A DNA stretch of 64,000 nt from CAVVKW01 sp963749035 (lineage in GTDB: Bacteria > Verrucomicrobiota > Verrucomicrobiia > Chthoniobacterales > JAATET01), in contig CAVVKW010000001.1 in NCBI GenBank assembly GCA_963749035.1, positions 62,001-126,000 on the forward strand, in the 5' to 3' direction. This document shows, one piece after another, positions 54,469 through 63,990 of this stretch (positions are counted from its first letter, which is position 1; every line of letters begins with the position of its first letter). The translations under genes were made by a program, and so were the position numbers. Under the pieces are notes generated by a model. The model was not told where the DNA came from, did not search any database, and saw only the letters and a program-made list of their open reading frames with translations.

Positions 54469-55365
54469 GTGCGCTGCTTCTACTCGCCGGACTACGACCT
54501 TCCGCTCCCCGACGGGCACCCGTTCCCGATGCGAAAGTTCACCGACGCCCACCGCTTTCTGCTGGCGGCAAAAATCGTCCGACCTACCGACATCACCCTG
54601 GTCGACCCCACACCCCGCCCGCTCATCGAGCGGATTCATCACCCCACCTACCTCGACAACCTCATTGCCGACCGCTTCAGCTCCCGCGAGCGGACCGTTC
54701 TCGGCCTCCCGCCTGGACCCGCCCTCTTCGAACGCAGTGCCCGCGAGGTCGAAGGCACCCGCCTGGCAGCCCACGCCGCACTCGCCGACGGGGTGGCCGC
54801 CAACCTCGCGGGCGGCACCCACCACGCCTTCCCCGATCACGGCGAAGGGTTTTGCGTTCTCAACGACGTCGCCATCACCATCGCCGATCTGCACACCCGC
54901 CAGCCAAATCTGCGCATCTTCGTCTGCGACACCGACGCCCACCAAGGCAACGGAACCCACGCCATCTTCACGAAGGACGACCACGTTTTCACCTATTCGA
55001 TTCACGTCGGCGCAAACTATCCGTCCCGCAAATCTCCCGGCGACCTCGACGTCCCGCTACAGCGCTTCGCGAATGGCGACACCTTCCTCTCGGCCCTTCG
55101 CCAATCCCTTCCCGACGCCGTCGAAAGCTTCCGACCCGACCTCGCGATCTGGATTTCCGGCGCCGACCCGCACCGCAACGACCGTTTCGGTCAACTCCAG
55201 CTCTCCGCCCGTGAAATGACGCTCCGCGACGAATTCGTGGGCCACCTCTTCGTCGATCAACAAATCCCGCTCACCGTTCTCTACGGCGGCGGTTACAATC
55301 GCGAAGTCGAAAACACCGCCCGACTCCATCGGAACACCATCGCCACCGCCGCGCGGCTCCGCTAG
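54469..55365 (+). CDS. Histone deacetylase-superfamily enzyme
   Basis: A 298-residue deacetylase-fold enzyme. It has GGTHHAFPDHGEGFCVLNDV (catalytic His-His), CDTDAHQGNGTHAIF (metal-binding Asp and His), ISGADPHRNDRFGQL (second Asp) and LYGGGYNREVENTA (Tyr-containing loop). Such bacterial enzymes deacetylate polyamines, acetoin-linked or other acetylated small molecules; the substrate here is unknown. GTG at 54469 is preferred because it is beyond the terminator; ATG at 54403 lies within the hairpin. Confidence 0.88.
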   Translation: MRCFYSPDYDLPLPDGHPFPMRKFTDAHRFLLAAKIVRPTDITLVDPTPRPLIERIHHPTYLDNLIADRFSSRERTVLGLPPGPALFERSAREVEGTRLAAHAALADGVAANLAGGTHHAFPDHGEGFCVLNDVAITIADLHTRQPNLRIFVCDTDAHQGNGTHAIFTKDDHVFTYSIHVGANYPSRKSPGDLDVPLQRFANGDTFLSALRQSLPDAVESFRPDLAIWISGADPHRNDRFGQLQLSAREMTLRDEFVGHLFVDQQIPLTVLYGGGYNREVENTARLHRNTIATAARLR

Positions 55366-55423
55366 CCAATGCACGGACCGTCAGCCGACCTTCAACACCG
55401 CGGGTCCAGACAACCCGCCGTAA

Positions 55424-57820
55424 TCACTCGCGGGACGCTCCCCAGAATTTCTCAAACGCCGCACTCCAGTCCCGCGTGGCGACCGCCGCACGCGCGGCCT
55501 CGCCCATCCGCGCGCGGAGATCGGCATTCTCCGCCAGTTCCCGCGCCCGCGCCACCAACGCTTCGACGTCCAACGCCCGCGTCACGAATCCGTCCACGCC
55601 GTCTCGCACCAGATCGCGAGGCCCCCCCATATCGCTCACGATCGTCGGCAATCCGCTCGCCTGCGCCTCGAGGATCACGTTGCCAAACGTATCCGTCGTG
55701 CTCGGGAAAACGAAAAGATCGGAGGACGCGTATGCCGTTGCCAGGTCGACCCCTCCCAGATACCCCGTGAAAATTGCGTCTGGCAACAACCGCTCCATCT
55801 CAGGCCGATACGGACCGTCGCCCACGAAGACCGGACGCACCCCCGACTCCGCGAGCCGTTTCGCAACGGCAACCGTCAAATCCAGATTCTTTTCCTTCGA
55901 AATTCGCCCGACGTAGAGCATGGCCACTTCGCCGTCGCGCAGGCCCCGGCTCTTCCAAAATCTCTCGTCGCGCCTCGTCGGATGGAACAACTCGACGTCC
56001 AGCCCCCTCGGCAAAATCTTGATCCGCTCCGGCGGGATCCCGCGGTCCAACCACTCCTTGCGGTAGTCCTCGGAGTTCACCCAGACGATGTCCACCTGAC
56101 TGTAAAACCAATGCATCACGTTCCACGTGAGCGTCTCCATGAACGCGTCGTCGGTCAGGATTTTCACGTATTGCGGAAACGCCGTGTGGTAGATCCCCGC
56201 CGTCCGCAGTCCCAGCGCCTTGGCCGCAGCCAACGCCGCCAGCCCGACCGGACCGGGTGTGCTGATGATGACCTCCCCCACGTTCTCGCGCGCCAACCAC
56301 TCCGCCATCTCCAGCACCGGCGGAAAGCTCAACCGCTGCAATTCGTATTCCGGTAACTCGAACTCCCCGACCGGTGGGAAATTTTTCACCGGCACCCCCA
56401 TGTCACCGATCTCCGGTTGCGACACCACGACCTTCAAATCATGCCCCGCCGCCACTCCCGCCGCGGTCATTCGTTTGATCGTCGTCGCCACCCCGTTTAC
56501 GTCCTCCAGCGTATCGGTGAACCAAACCCTCCGCGTGTTCCGCAGCTCAACCGGCACCTTTCCGCACAATCCCTCGCTCATCTCCGCCAGCCACGTCCGC
56601 TTCGGCAGGCGAAACGCCTGAATGTATGGACTCAACAACGCCACGATCGGCACCAGCGGACTGATCGTCTGAATACTCTCGATCACCTTCCCCGACGTGA
56701 TCTGCGCGACGAATTGTTTGAAAAATCGAAACCCGAGCTGGTTCGCAATCAGGTTCGCCATCAAAAACGCCCGCCGCTCCGACTCCTCGACGCCCGCCGT
56801 CGCCTCCGCGAGCGCGGCCTTCACCTTCGGCTCGGAGAAATAGGCCGCGAGTTCTCGCCAGATCGACGCATTCCCCGGCTTCGCCAATTCGAATATTTTT
56901 CCGCTCAAGACACCCTGCGCCAGGAAGTTCACTTTTTCGCCGAACGTAAACTGCGTCGGATCGCGCCCTTCCATGAAACGCGTGAACATCTTCTCGACCA
57001 AGCCCACCCCCGGCTCATGCGCCTTCACCTCCAGCCGCGCCTTCGCAAACTCGAAGGCCACGTTGTAGGTTCCGTGCGCCATCGCCAGCGGACTCCCCGC
57101 CTGACCTCCCGCCGAACAATCGCCGGCCCGAACGTGAGCGAGAAATCCCTCCACCGATCCACACTCAGGGCACTCCGTCCAAGCCCGCCCCGGAAACACC
57201 GCCCCGTGATCGTCCGATCCCCCGACGAAGACCTTCCGCCAAGCCTCGGAATGCGTCGGAGCAATCCCCGTCTCCTCCGAAAAACGCGTTATGTTCTCCT
57301 CCGTCAGCTCTCCCAGCGCGTATCGCGCCGTCTCGCTCAAAATCCCCGCATACCGACCGTTGACCCCTTCGAAATGACGGAACAGCAACGCGAGCTTCCG
57401 AAAATGAAGCGGCTTCAAATCCTCGCGCAACGCGTGCAGCGGATGCGCCACCGCGTGCGCCAATCCCGCTTCCGCCAGAAAACGCTGTAGGTCATAAATG
57501 TTCTCGCGCAGACCCTGCAAGACCTCGTGCTGAGCTTCGTCGAGCCCGTAAACCAGGACGTTCACACGCGTCCCGTCTTCTGGAAAAGCCACCGTCACCT
57601 CCTCGCTCATGAACGTTCCCGGCCGGTCCGCGATCTCCAAACAACCCGCGATCGAGTTTTGATCCGTCAGCGTTACGAAGGTCATCCCCTTCGCCATCAG
57701 CGTCTCGTAGAGCTCGCCGGGATCCGAAAAACTAGCCGGGAAATCCAGCCGCCGCAGCACCCAGTCCGCCGCCCGCGAACTGTGTTTCGAGTAGATGTGA
57801 AGGTCGGCCCGCGCACTCAT
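55424..57820 (-). CDS. PHP-domain/glycosyltransferase-4 fusion
   Basis: A 798-residue protein. The first 250 residues are a PHP-type metallohydrolase domain (RADLHIYSKHSSRAADWVLR, HAVAHPLHALRED, GGSDDHGAVFPGRAWTECP). The C-terminal half is a GT-B glycosyltransferase with LPRGLDVELFHPT, MLYVGRISKEKNLDLTVAVA, FVFPSTTDTFGNVILEAQAS and GLPTIVSDMGG. It probably adds a sugar to a lipid or polysaccharide. In the PHP part, the expected HxH is HIY and the TDH is TDQ, so its hydrolase activity is doubtful. Confidence 0.85.
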   Translation of the reverse strand: MSARADLHIYSKHSSRAADWVLRRLDFPASFSDPGELYETLMAKGMTFVTLTDQNSIAGCLEIADRPGTFMSEEVTVAFPEDGTRVNVLVYGLDEAQHEVLQGLRENIYDLQRFLAEAGLAHAVAHPLHALREDLKPLHFRKLALLFRHFEGVNGRYAGILSETARYALGELTEENITRFSEETGIAPTHSEAWRKVFVGGSDDHGAVFPGRAWTECPECGSVEGFLAHVRAGDCSAGGQAGSPLAMAHGTYNVAFEFAKARLEVKAHEPGVGLVEKMFTRFMEGRDPTQFTFGEKVNFLAQGVLSGKIFELAKPGNASIWRELAAYFSEPKVKAALAEATAGVEESERRAFLMANLIANQLGFRFFKQFVAQITSGKVIESIQTISPLVPIVALLSPYIQAFRLPKRTWLAEMSEGLCGKVPVELRNTRRVWFTDTLEDVNGVATTIKRMTAAGVAAGHDLKVVVSQPEIGDMGVPVKNFPPVGEFELPEYELQRLSFPPVLEMAEWLARENVGEVIISTPGPVGLAALAAAKALGLRTAGIYHTAFPQYVKILTDDAFMETLTWNVMHWFYSQVDIVWVNSEDYRKEWLDRGIPPERIKILPRGLDVELFHPTRRDERFWKSRGLRDGEVAMLYVGRISKEKNLDLTVAVAKRLAESGVRPVFVGDGPYRPEMERLLPDAIFTGYLGGVDLATAYASSDLFVFPSTTDTFGNVILEAQASGLPTIVSDMGGPRDLVRDGVDGFVTRALDVEALVARARELAENADLRARMGEAARAAVATRDWSAAFEKFWGASRE

Positions 57821-57893
57821 TTCTTTATCCAGACCATTCTCCGACGCGTCCCGTCGTGATCGGACCCCTCACCCTCGTATCGTAAGCCACGCC

Positions 57894-58550
57894 TCACGTC
57901 AGCCGAAGGATTGCGTCCGCCGCACTCGCCGCGCCAAAACCGTTGTCGATATTCACCACCGTGACCTTGCTACCGCAGCTCGTCAGCATCCCGAGCAACG
58001 CCGCCAACCCGCCGAAATTCGCTCCGTATCCGACGCTCGTCGGCACGGCAATCACCGGCACATCCACCAACCCCGCCACCACGCTCGGCAGAGCCCCCTC
58101 CATCCCCGCCACCACGATCAACACACCGCAGTTTCTCACCGCATCGAGTTGACCCAGTAACCGGTGTAAACCCGCCACCCCGACGTCATAAAAGCGCTCA
58201 ACGTCCTGGCCAAACGTTTCCAGCGTCACCGCCGCCTCCTCCGCTACCGCCAGGTCCGCCGTCCCCGCCGTCAGCAATCCCACCGACCACCTCGACCCGC
58301 TCGCCACCGGCTCTCCGAGACTCAGGCACCGCGCCCGCTCGTGATACGTCACCTCCGGCAGCCGCACCCGCACCGCCGCCACCTGCTCCGGCGTGACCCG
58401 CGTCGCCAGCATCACCTCGCCCGCATCCCTCAACTGCACGGCGATTTCCGCGACCTCGTCGGGAGTCTTTCCCGGACAATAGATCACCTCCGCCCGGCCA
58501 CAGCGCTCCCGCCTCGACAAATCCACCCGCGCAAATTCCGATTCACTCAT
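57894..58550 (-). CDS. larB: LarB, nickel pincer cofactor carboxylase
   Basis: A 218-residue protein. The N-terminal segment DLSRRERCGRAEVIYCPGKT and the PurE-like C-terminal half (GMEGALPSVVAGLVDVPVIA, PTSVGYGANFGGLAALLGML) are typical of LarB. LarB carboxylates nicotinic acid adenine dinucleotide in the first step of the lactate racemase cofactor. LarA, LarC and LarE are not in the window. It is followed 3 bases downstream... on the complement it lies just after a GNAT gene (58554), so the two are probably co-transcribed. Confidence 0.9.
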   Translation of the reverse strand: MSESEFARVDLSRRERCGRAEVIYCPGKTPDEVAEIAVQLRDAGEVMLATRVTPEQVAAVRVRLPEVTYHERARCLSLGEPVASGSRWSVGLLTAGTADLAVAEEAAVTLETFGQDVERFYDVGVAGLHRLLGQLDAVRNCGVLIVVAGMEGALPSVVAGLVDVPVIAVPTSVGYGANFGGLAALLGMLTSCGSKVTVVNIDNGFGAASAADAILRLT

Positions 58551-58553
58551 GAC

Positions 58554-59045
58554 TCAGGTCCTCGTGTGAGACTCGACGTTTTCGCGAAAAATCATCCGCA
58601 GCGGCTGCATCTCACTGACTTTGAAGCCGCGATGACAGTAAAAATCGATCGGCCCCTGGTCCGCCCGATCCGTCAATAGCGTGATCCGCAGAAAGTTTCT
58701 CTCGCGGGCAAAGTCGATCGCGTGCGCTAGCAATCTCGATCCCAGCCCGTGCCCGCGGTGATCCGCGTGAATCACCAAGTCCTCCAGTAACATCACAAAC
58801 CCACCCTCCGCCGTGCTGATCGTGATCAGCAGATTGATCATCCCGACGATCTTGTGATCGTTTCGCAGCACAAAGATTCGCCCCCTCGACGGATCCTCCA
58901 AGATCAGCTTCACCCCCCGCACCTGCCGCTCGCGATCCGGCACAAAATCACTCTCCAGCGTAAACAGATCGTGCAGCAAATCCGCCAGCACCGGGAGGTC
59001 GTCCATCGTCGCCGGTTCGATCCGCAAGCTCTCGTGCATGCCCAC
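58554..59045 (-). CDS. GNAT-family N-acetyltransferase
   Basis: A 163-residue acetyltransferase. Motif A is VIHADHRGHGLGSRLLAHAI (acetyl-CoA binding), preceded by GGFVMLLEDL and followed by ITLLTDRADQGPIDFYCHRG. The substrate is unknown. ATG at 59045 or 59039 may be used. The gene lies directly upstream of larB. Confidence 0.85.
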   Translation of the reverse strand: MGMHESLRIEPATMDDLPVLADLLHDLFTLESDFVPDRERQVRGVKLILEDPSRGRIFVLRNDHKIVGMINLLITISTAEGGFVMLLEDLVIHADHRGHGLGSRLLAHAIDFARERNFLRITLLTDRADQGPIDFYCHRGFKVSEMQPLRMIFRENVESHTRT

Positions 59046-59058
59046 ACTCTTTCAGACC

Positions 59059-59090
59059 AATCCAAAATCCAAAATCCAAAATCCAAAATT
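59059..59090. repeat. Heptamer tandem repeat (AATCCAA unit)
   Basis: Four and a half copies of the 7-mer AATCCAA stand in the 48-base gap between the GNAT gene and mutL, reading AATCCAAAATCCAA and so on. The unit length is a multiple of 7, not 3, so it is not coding. Similar heptamer repeats occur between genes of many bacteria. Confidence 0.85.
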
Positions 59091-59093
59091 GCG

Positions 59094-60977
59094 TCACCTT
59101 CCAAATTTCCGCTCCAGCTCGCTCAGCGAAAAGTGCACCATCGTCGGCTTCCCGCCGGGACAGGTGTATGGCAAATCGCACGCCATCAGCTCCGCCAGAA
59201 ACGTCCGCAGCCCTTCCGTTTCCAACGGTAAACCCTGCGCCGGAGCGAACCTCGCCACCGAACGCGCAATCGCCTCCTCGACCGCTCGCGACCCCGCCCG
59301 ACCGCGAGCCGCGGATCCGCTCGCCCTCCCGTCGTCGATCAGCCCGACCAACGCCTCCGAAGCCGCCGCCCCCGCCAGCATCGGCGGCACCCCGTCGATC
59401 TTCACCGTCCCACTGCCAAACGGCTCCACCCACATCCCGACCCGCCGTAGCGCCTCGGCGTTCTCGTTCACCCAAGCTTCGTCCCGCGGCGACAACTCCA
59501 CCACCGCCGGCAGCAGCAGCCGCTGCGAAGACGCCGCCCCCGAGCCCATCTCGCGCAGCGTCCGCTCAAACCAAATCCGCTCCTGCGCCGCCCGAAAATC
59601 CAGCAACACCATTCCCGCCGCATCCTCCATCGTCACGTATCGACCCGCCAACACCCCAACAAATCGAAACCGCTCCGGCGTTGTCTCCAGCAACTCATCC
59701 GTCTCGACCGCCTCCACCGGCGCGTCGATAAACACCCGCTCGACCCTCTCTTCGATCGGAGCCGTCGTTCCCGCTACCAGCGCCGTCTCAGCTTGCTCGT
59801 TCGACCGGCGCCCCCCCGTCAGCTCGAACCTCTCCCCTCCGTTCCGTGCCTCCTCCGCCGGTCCGTCCCGCCGACCATCGTCCGCCTTCTCCAGAGCCCC
59901 CCCACCAGCACGCACGACCGGCACCCGCCGATCTGCCTCGGGAAACGCCCGGCCCACCGCACCGCCCCGTCCACTCCCCCGGTTTCGCAAACCATCTAGC
60001 GCCACCCGCACGCAAGCCCCCACCGCCTCACGCACCCCGATCCCGTCACGAAAACGCACCTCCCGCTTCGCCGGGTGCACGTTGCAATCGACCTCTCGCG
60101 GGTCCATCCGCACGAACATCACCGCCGCCGGGTGCATGCCTTTCGGCAACGCGTTTCCGTAAGCCTCCCGCAGCGGCTGCGACAAAATCGGACTCGAGAT
60201 CGCCCGCCCGTTCACAAACCAATACTGCTGCGACCGATCGCCCCGACCATGACCCGGCCGCGCCAGCAAACCCGCGAACTCCACCCCCCCGTGCTCGAAC
60301 TCCGCAATCTCGAATAACGATCCCAGAAATTCCGTCCCGCAGAGATCCCTCACCCGCGTCCTCAGATCCGTCCCCGCCGCCAGCAACCGCGTCTGCCGAC
60401 CGTCCCGCTCCAGCGAAAACCGCACGTTCGGATTCGCCAACGCCGCGATCTGAAAGACCTGCTCGATGTGCGCCGCCTCCGTCCGCTCTCCTCGCAAAAA
60501 CTTCCGCCGCGCCGGCAGGTTATAGAACAGATTCCTCACCTCGATCCGCGTCCCCTCCGCACACCCGCACGCCCGCACCGACTCGATCTTCCCACCGGCC
60601 ACCACGATCTCCGTCCCCGCTTCAGCGCCCGCCTCCCGCGTCGTCAGCCGAAACTTCGACACGCTCGCGACGCTCGGCACCGCCTCACCCCGAAACCCAA
60701 ACGTCGCCACCGTCTCCAGATCCCGCCCCGTCCGGATCTTGCTCGTCGCGTGCCGTTCCAGACACCGCTCGGCGTCTTCCCGGTCCATCCCCCGACCATT
60801 GTCCGTCACCGCCAAATATCCCGACCCGCCCTTCCGATACTCCACCTCCACCCGCGTCGCACCGGCGTCGATGCTGTTCTCTACCAGCTCCTTCACCACC
60901 GAAGCCGGCCGCTCCACCACCTCCCCGGCCGCGACCTGACTCGCCACTTCCTCCGACAACCGCTTGATCCGACCCAT
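59094..60977 (-). CDS. mutL: DNA mismatch repair protein MutL
   Basis: A 627-residue protein with the GHKL ATPase motifs VVERPASVVKELVENSIDAG, VTDNGRGM and GFRGEAVPSVASVS. A variable linker precedes the C-terminal dimerisation domain, ending DLPYTCPGGKPTMVHFSLSE. It couples MutS recognition to repair. The endonuclease motif DQHAxxExxxxE reads DFRAAQERIWFE, and CPHGRP reads CPGGKP, so nicking activity is probably lost, as in E. coli MutL. No MutH-like gene is seen. Confidence 0.93.
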   Translation of the reverse strand: MGRIKRLSEEVASQVAAGEVVERPASVVKELVENSIDAGATRVEVEYRKGGSGYLAVTDNGRGMDREDAERCLERHATSKIRTGRDLETVATFGFRGEAVPSVASVSKFRLTTREAGAEAGTEIVVAGGKIESVRACGCAEGTRIEVRNLFYNLPARRKFLRGERTEAAHIEQVFQIAALANPNVRFSLERDGRQTRLLAAGTDLRTRVRDLCGTEFLGSLFEIAEFEHGGVEFAGLLARPGHGRGDRSQQYWFVNGRAISSPILSQPLREAYGNALPKGMHPAAVMFVRMDPREVDCNVHPAKREVRFRDGIGVREAVGACVRVALDGLRNRGSGRGGAVGRAFPEADRRVPVVRAGGGALEKADDGRRDGPAEEARNGGERFELTGGRRSNEQAETALVAGTTAPIEERVERVFIDAPVEAVETDELLETTPERFRFVGVLAGRYVTMEDAAGMVLLDFRAAQERIWFERTLREMGSGAASSQRLLLPAVVELSPRDEAWVNENAEALRRVGMWVEPFGSGTVKIDGVPPMLAGAAASEALVGLIDDGRASGSAARGRAGSRAVEEAIARSVARFAPAQGLPLETEGLRTFLAELMACDLPYTCPGGKPTMVHFSLSELERKFGR

Positions 60978-61078
60978 CCGTCAGCACCCCGCCCCGCGTT
61001 TCACCACCACCCGCGAATCCAGGCGGTTTTCCCGCCGCACCATTTGACTTCGCGCACCACCGACCATAAAAGACCAGC

Positions 61079-61429
61079 ATGCTCCACATAACCGAACCCG
61101 CAGCGCAACAACTGCGCGCCCTGCTCGAGGAAAAATCCCTCCCCGCAGGACACGGTCTGCGGCTCTCCGTCGAGCGCGGAGGCTGCGCCGGGCTGCAATA
61201 CGGCATGGAGATGAGCGAGCCGCACGACGGGGACGAACACGCTCAGCGCGACGGCGTCAGCGTTTACGTCGCTGCCGACAGCGTCGAACACCTCGACGGC
61301 TGCACCCTCGATCACATCGACGATCTCGCCGGAGCCGGATTCAAAATCGTCAATCCGCGCGCCATCCGGTCCTGCGGTTGCGGCACCTCCTTCGAGCCCG
61401 CCGACGAAGCCCTACCGGCCACCGCCTGA
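61079..61429 (+). CDS. HesB/IscA-type iron-sulfur assembly protein
   Basis: A 116-residue protein starting MLHITEPAAQQLRALLEEKS. The three conserved cysteines are in RGGCAGLQYGM (residue 36 area) and RSCGCGTSFEP near the C-terminus. A-type carriers receive and deliver iron-sulfur clusters. It is divergent from mutL and followed by the next gene after 7 bases. Confidence 0.93.
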   Translation: MLHITEPAAQQLRALLEEKSLPAGHGLRLSVERGGCAGLQYGMEMSEPHDGDEHAQRDGVSVYVAADSVEHLDGCTLDHIDDLAGAGFKIVNPRAIRSCGCGTSFEPADEALPATA

Positions 61430-61436
61430 CCGCACC

Positions 61437-62936
61437 ATGGCCGATCCTCGTAAAAAGTTTAGCTCCCGCCGGGGCTCCTCCCGCGGCTTCCGTTCCAAAA
61501 ACGTCGAAGCCAAACCCCGCGCCGATCTCATCACGTGGGGTATCTTCATCGTCCTGCTCGTCGGGCTCGTCATGCTCTGTTGGATGGGCACCTACTACGT
61601 CTTCGGGCACCCCGAGGAACCCCTGAGCTACTCGATCCTCAAGAAGATGAACAAGATCGAACCGCCCAAGCGGTTCGTCGACACCGCCGCGCCGAAAGGG
61701 GAATTCCTGGACGCCGAGAAACTCATCGAGCGCTTCGGGAGCATGTCCACGCGCGACTTGAAAAAGGAGAGCACCCAGCTTCTCCGCCACTACGTCGAAA
61801 ATTACCAAAACGCCCAGGACCTCATTCCCTACGTCACCGGAAGCTTCAACATCCTCGACTCCTACGAACTCTCCAGCGACGACTTCATCAACAGCGGCGT
61901 CGTCGCACTCGCGCAGGACACCGAAAATCCACAGGTCCTCATCGAGCACATCTTTCCCGCCGAAGAACGCATGGTCCCGGCGCTCCACCGCTCCCTGCTC
62001 ACCGGCCTCGACATTCCGATTCAGAAAACCCGCGACCTCACCGCCATCACGCACGTCTCCCGGCTCGACGACGGACGCCTCAAATTCACCGTCGTCCCCA
62101 TCCACTACCCCAGCTACGCGTCCACCGAGGGCCCCGGCAGTTTCTCGCTCGATCCACCGACCTCCCTCAACGTCGAAACCGGACTTCCCGTCCTGGCCAA
62201 ACCAAAAATCGCCGAAGCCGACACCCGCTACGCCACCTATCGTCAGAAGGCCGGACTCGACCCCGCCCCGGGCACCCCTCGCGGCGAAGCCCCCGCGCCG
62301 GCGAATTCTCTCGTTCGCGTCCAGGCCGCCACCGATCTGGCCGGTGAGACGCCCGAGCCAGCACCCGTCGAAGTCGCCCCCACCACCGAAGTCGCCAGCG
62401 TCGAACCGCCCACTCCCGCACCCGACGACGCTCCGGAATCCGACACCCCGATTGCCCCGGCCCCCACGCCAGCATCGAGCCCGATCGCTGCCGCCTCCCC
62501 TCCTCCCACGCCCAGAGCCGCCGCACCGACCGTTCCGCTCAAGCCGTTCAACTCCGACGCAAAACCCCCGGCTGTTGCCAACACCGCCGCTGGCGGTTGG
62601 CCAGTCTATCCCGCCGGGCAGATGCCTCGCGGTAAGCTCGTCGACGTGCGCAGCACCACCGACCTGGCTGGCCAGACCATGCCCGCCGACCGCATGTATC
62701 TCCAAGGAGACTTCGTCGTCACGGCTTCCGGCACGAACCGCGCCGTTCTCCGACCCAGCTCCGGCAGACTCAATTCCACGACTCGACTCATCGTCGACTT
62801 TCCGCAGGGCAGCCGCCTCCCGGACGAAGGCAACCGCGTGGCGCGCGACGGCAAGCGACCATTCCTAATCACCGACGTCAAGAAAACCGCCGACGGCACG
62901 GTCAACATCTACGTCCGCGAGATCACGCAGGAATAA
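61437..62936 (+). CDS. Large membrane-anchored protein, function unknown
   Basis: A 499-residue protein. A basic N-terminus (RKKFSSRRGSSRGFRSK) and one helix (LITWGIFIVLLVGLVMLCWM, about 32-51) are followed by a folded domain (about 60-280). A Pro/Ala-rich stretch (about 285-370) then leads to a second folded domain near 385-499 that begins PAGQMPRGKLVDVRSTTDLA and looks beta-rich. No named family is recognised. It is closely followed by a methyltransferase gene, 1 base between. Confidence 0.6.
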   Translation: MADPRKKFSSRRGSSRGFRSKNVEAKPRADLITWGIFIVLLVGLVMLCWMGTYYVFGHPEEPLSYSILKKMNKIEPPKRFVDTAAPKGEFLDAEKLIERFGSMSTRDLKKESTQLLRHYVENYQNAQDLIPYVTGSFNILDSYELSSDDFINSGVVALAQDTENPQVLIEHIFPAEERMVPALHRSLLTGLDIPIQKTRDLTAITHVSRLDDGRLKFTVVPIHYPSYASTEGPGSFSLDPPTSLNVETGLPVLAKPKIAEADTRYATYRQKAGLDPAPGTPRGEAPAPANSLVRVQAATDLAGETPEPAPVEVAPTTEVASVEPPTPAPDDAPESDTPIAPAPTPASSPIAAASPPPTPRAAAPTVPLKPFNSDAKPPAVANTAAGGWPVYPAGQMPRGKLVDVRSTTDLAGQTMPADRMYLQGDFVVTASGTNRAVLRPSSGRLNSTTRLIVDFPQGSRLPDEGNRVARDGKRPFLITDVKKTADGTVNIYVREITQE

Positions 62937-62937
62937 C

Positions 62938-63990
62938 GTGATCCGGGCGCAGCCCCAGACCCCGCTCGCCCGCCAGCTTTACGCCGAGCTGACATCTGCC
63001 CCTCCCCTGCGCTTCGACGCCTTCATGGCGCGCGCGCTCTTCGATTCCCAGCACGGCTACTACGCCGGTGGCCACGCCGACATCGGGCGCAATGGCGATT
63101 TCTACACCAGCGTAACCGCCACGCGGATGTTCGGTCGTATCCTCGCCGATCACTTCGCAACCGTCTGGGAATCTCTCGGCCGCCCCGCCGACTTCACGCT
63201 CGTCGAACAAGGCGCCAACGACGGCACCTTCGCCGCCGACGTCCTCACCGCCCTGGCCGACCGCCACCCCGCACTTTCCACTGACCTCCGCCTCCACCTG
63301 ATCGAGCCCTTCGAACACCTTCGCAAGGCGCAGCGCAGCCGGCTGAAATCCCTCGCACCCCAACTCGTCTGGCACGACACGATCGACGACCTCCCACCCT
63401 TCACCGGCGTCCATTTCACCAACGAATTCGTCGACGCCCTCCCGATCCGCGTTATCGAATCCAGCGACCACACCTGGCAGGAATGGTATGTCACCGCCCA
63501 CGACGGCGACCTCGCCATCGTCCACCAACCGACCGATGACGACCTCCCGCCCCCCGCTCGAGACGGTGACATCACCGAGCTCCGCCCCGCGGCGTCCGAC
63601 TGGCTCACCACCCTCGCCCCGAAACTCCGACGCGGAGAAATTCTCATCTGCGATTACGGCGACCTCCGCGATGGCCGCCCCCGCTCCACGCTCACCGGCT
63701 ATCGTCGGCATCAGCGCACCGACAACCCGCTCGATCACGTCGGCGAACAGGACCTCACAGCCCACGTCGACTTCACCTCTCTCACCGACACCGCCACAGC
63801 CGCCGGCCTCACCGCGGCGCCGCTCACCGACCAATATCATTTCCTGGTCAACGCCGGTCGAGCGCTCCTCCTAGACCTCGAAAAACAGCCCGACACCGCG
63901 CAGCGCGCCAGTGACCTTCGCGGTTTTAAGACCCTCCTCCACCCCGAGATCATGGGCACGCAATTCAAATTCCTCACCCTCACCCGCTGA
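62938..63990 (+). CDS. MidA/NDUFAF7-type SAM-dependent methyltransferase
   Basis: A 350-residue protein with RFDAFMARALFDSQHGYYAG, FYTSVTATRMFGRILADHFA (family hallmark), VEQGANDGTFAADVL (SAM-binding) and VHFTNEFVDALPIRVIES. The eukaryotic relative methylates complex I subunit NDUFS2; the bacterial target is not certain. The start is GTG at 62938. It follows the previous gene by one base. Confidence 0.9.
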   Translation: MIRAQPQTPLARQLYAELTSAPPLRFDAFMARALFDSQHGYYAGGHADIGRNGDFYTSVTATRMFGRILADHFATVWESLGRPADFTLVEQGANDGTFAADVLTALADRHPALSTDLRLHLIEPFEHLRKAQRSRLKSLAPQLVWHDTIDDLPPFTGVHFTNEFVDALPIRVIESSDHTWQEWYVTAHDGDLAIVHQPTDDDLPPPARDGDITELRPAASDWLTTLAPKLRRGEILICDYGDLRDGRPRSTLTGYRRHQRTDNPLDHVGEQDLTAHVDFTSLTDTATAAGLTAAPLTDQYHFLVNAGRALLLDLEKQPDTAQRASDLRGFKTLLHPEIMGTQFKFLTLTR

